Positions 62,836 to 64,000 of a stretch of DNA of 64,000 nt are shown here, piece after piece. The DNA is from Tistrella mobilis KA081020-065 (GTDB lineage Bacteria > Pseudomonadota > Alphaproteobacteria > Tistrellales > Tistrellaceae). Under the pieces are notes generated by a model. It did no database searches, was not told the DNA's origin, and saw only the letters and a program-made list of their open reading frames with translations. The DNA lies in the NCBI RefSeq assembly GCF_000264455.2, contig NC_017956.1, positions 1,781,501 to 1,845,500 on the forward strand, read 5' to 3'. Position 1 is the first letter of the stretch, and each line of letters begins with the position of its first letter. Position numbers and translations under genes: made by a program.

Positions 62836-63588
62836 CCCCAGGCGGGCGAGACGTTCGAAACAAAGGTCGGTGGTGATGGCAAGCAGTCCGACCAGGATGG
62901 CACCCTGAACCACATAGGCCGGGTTGGAGCCCGACAGCCCCTCGATGATCGGTGAGCCCAGGCTGACGGCGCCGACCGTGGAGCCGATCGTGGCCGTGCC
63001 GATATTGATGATCACCGCCGTCCGGATACCCGCCAGCATCACCGGAAAGGCAAGCGGCAGTTCGATGCGGAGCAGACGGCCCGTTGGCCCGAAACCGGCA
63101 CCGTCCGCCGCTTCCTTCAATGCCGGTGGCAGGGCACGGAGACCGGCTGCCGTGGTCTCGACCACCGGCAGCACGCCATAGCAGGCGAGCGCGATCAGTG
63201 TCGGCAACGGACCATAGCCCACGGCCGGTACCGCCAGGGCAAGCACGGCAACCGGCGGGAAGGTCTGCCCGACCGCCGTCGCCATATCGACCATGCGCGC
63301 GAAGTCACGACCGGCCGGCCGGGTCACGAAAATGCCGACCGTGATGCCGACCAGGCAGATGATCACGCTCGAAGCGGCCACCAGCCCGACATGCGACAGC
63401 ATCAGGGTCAGGAAATTGGTACGGGTGTAGATCGGTCGGGGCAGGTCCGGATAGAGCGTCCGGAACAGGGGCTCCGCTGCCGGCATGGCGAGCGTCGCGA
63501 TCACCAGCGCCGCGGCGGCCCAGGGCAGCGGATCGCGCCAGAGCGGACGGCCTGGGCGATGCAAGGGCGGGGTGCCGGCAAGGCTCAT
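62821..63588 (-). CDS. ABC transporter permease, osmoprotectant (OpuCB/YehW-like) type
   Basis: This 255-residue inner-membrane permease has about six helices and the binding-protein-dependent transport motif EAADGAGFGPTGRLLRIELPLAFPVMLAGIRTA, in pieces. The region IGTATIGSTVGAVSLGSPIIEGL is typical of glycine-betaine/choline permeases. Its ATG overlaps the stop of the ATPase gene (ATGA), so the two form one operon that runs in from the right edge. Substrate is inferred from the family. Confidence 0.88.
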   Translation of the reverse strand: MSLAGTPPLHRPGRPLWRDPLPWAAAALVIATLAMPAAEPLFRTLYPDLPRPIYTRTNFLTLMLSHVGLVAASSVIICLVGITVGIFVTRPAGRDFARMVDMATAVGQTFPPVAVLALAVPAVGYGPLPTLIALACYGVLPVVETTAAGLRALPPALKEAADGAGFGPTGRLLRIELPLAFPVMLAGIRTAVIINIGTATIGSTVGAVSLGSPIIEGLSGSNPAYVVQGAILVGLLAITTDLCFERLARLGSVRG

Positions 63589-64000
63589 CTTGCAACCAGC
63601 CCGCCCAGGGTCACCACCCCGAGCTTTCGACCAGAGGCATCGGCCACCGCCAGCCGATCGGCCCGGGCGGCCACCATGGCGCCGAGGGCCAGATCCAACG
63701 GCATGTCCGGATGCAGCACCGGCCCCCCGGCCACGTCGCCTCCGGCCTCGATCCGCTCGGCCACCGTGCGGGTGCGAAGCATACGCAGGCCGGCGAGCGG
63801 CCCGCCGACGAATTCCCGCACGAAATCATCCGCCGGTCGGGCAAGCAGGGCGGCCGGGCGATCGATCTGTACCAGCCGGCCATCGCGCAGAATGGCGATA
63901 CGATCAGCGAGGCGAATGGCCTCGTCGACGTCATGGGTGACGATCACGATCGTCTTGCCCGTGGCCGTCTGGATGCGCTGCAATTCGGTCTGGATCTCGT
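63585..64000 (-). CDS. ABC transporter ATPase, glycine-betaine/osmoprotectant type, cut by right edge
   Basis: Only the C-terminal 137 codons are present. They begin after Walker B with the helical stretch EIQTELQRIQTATGKTIVIVTHDVDEA (in pieces), which contains the H-loop His, then LADRIAILRDGRLVQIDRPAALLARPADDFVREFVG. The end (HPDMPLDLALGAMVAARADRLAVADASGRKLGVVTL) looks like a CBS half-repeat, as in OpuCA-type ATPases that sense ionic strength. The frame is open to base 64000; the Walker motifs lie outside. Confidence 0.9.
   Translation of the reverse strand, partial: EIQTELQRIQTATGKTIVIVTHDVDEAIRLADRIAILRDGRLVQIDRPAALLARPADDFVREFVGGPLAGLRMLRTRTVAERIEAGGDVAGGPVLHPDMPLDLALGAMVAARADRLAVADASGRKLGVVTLGGLVAR

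Overview
The window is GC-rich chromosomal DNA of a free-living alphaproteobacterium. The evidence is a zinc-less (Mg-type) HemB, Bpt-type N-end-rule transferase, SdhE, a MarR-like regulator, class 1B SpeD, many ATGA/GTGA stop-start overlaps and a large transport repertoire. A Tistrella-like or Rhodospirillales-like organism would fit, but that is an impression, not a measured placement. No tRNA, rRNA, CRISPR array, insertion sequence or prophage was seen.

Layout. 1-5.9 kb: a TRAP transporter locus, all on the minus strand. Three paralogous TakP-like binding proteins, each with its own promoter region and hairpin, precede one small permease gene (frameshifted here) and one large permease gene that runs off the left edge. 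6.2-14.3 kb: housekeeping and metabolic genes (bpt, threonine dehydratase, a penicillin-acylase-family hydrolase, an ornithine-decarboxylase-type enzyme, an exported hydratase-like protein, hemB). 14.5-21.1 kb: an acyl-CoA hydrolase, a MarR regulator, speE/speD, a fluoroacetate-dehalogenase-like enzyme, a DUF502 membrane protein, and two Rnk/GreA-C-like proteins, one with a zinc ribbon. 21.1-28.4 kb: recG, sdhE, mfd and an ElaB/YqjE-type membrane pair. 28.4-36.8 kb: a PleD-like protein with a degenerate GGDEF domain, an AMP-forming CoA ligase, two closely related chemoreceptors and a SpoU methyltransferase. 36.9-41 kb: a lipid-related trio (sterol-desaturase fold, glycosyltransferase, LpxH-like phosphoesterase) and two tandem csp genes.

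41.5-50 kb: a single-strand catabolic operon of an aconitase-family large and small subunit, a five-gene Liv-type ABC transporter, a PEP-mutase/isocitrate-lyase-family lyase and an IclR regulator. Its enzymes parallel the dimethylmaleate hydratase plus 2,3-dimethylmalate lyase pair, so uptake and cleavage of a branched C5-C6 diacid is a reasonable hypothesis. 50.2-56.9 kb: divergent from it, a complete N-type rotary ATPase operon in the order atpDCQRBEFAG. Its leader has a perfect FNR/FixK box, and its b subunit carries a delta-like C-terminal domain, which would explain the missing atpH.

56.9-64 kb: a small coiled-coil protein, an MFS carrier, a TfoX-N protein, and a stop-start-overlapping pair made of a PhoU-like protein of unknown function and a pyruvate-phosphate-dikinase-like protein that ends after the phosphohistidine domain. 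The window closes with an osmoprotectant-type ABC permease and ATPase, the latter cut by the right edge. The most novel-looking items are the PhoU-like/truncated-PPDK pair, the LeuCD-like/lyase operon with an altered small-subunit active-site loop, and the FNR-boxed N-ATPase with a b-delta fusion.
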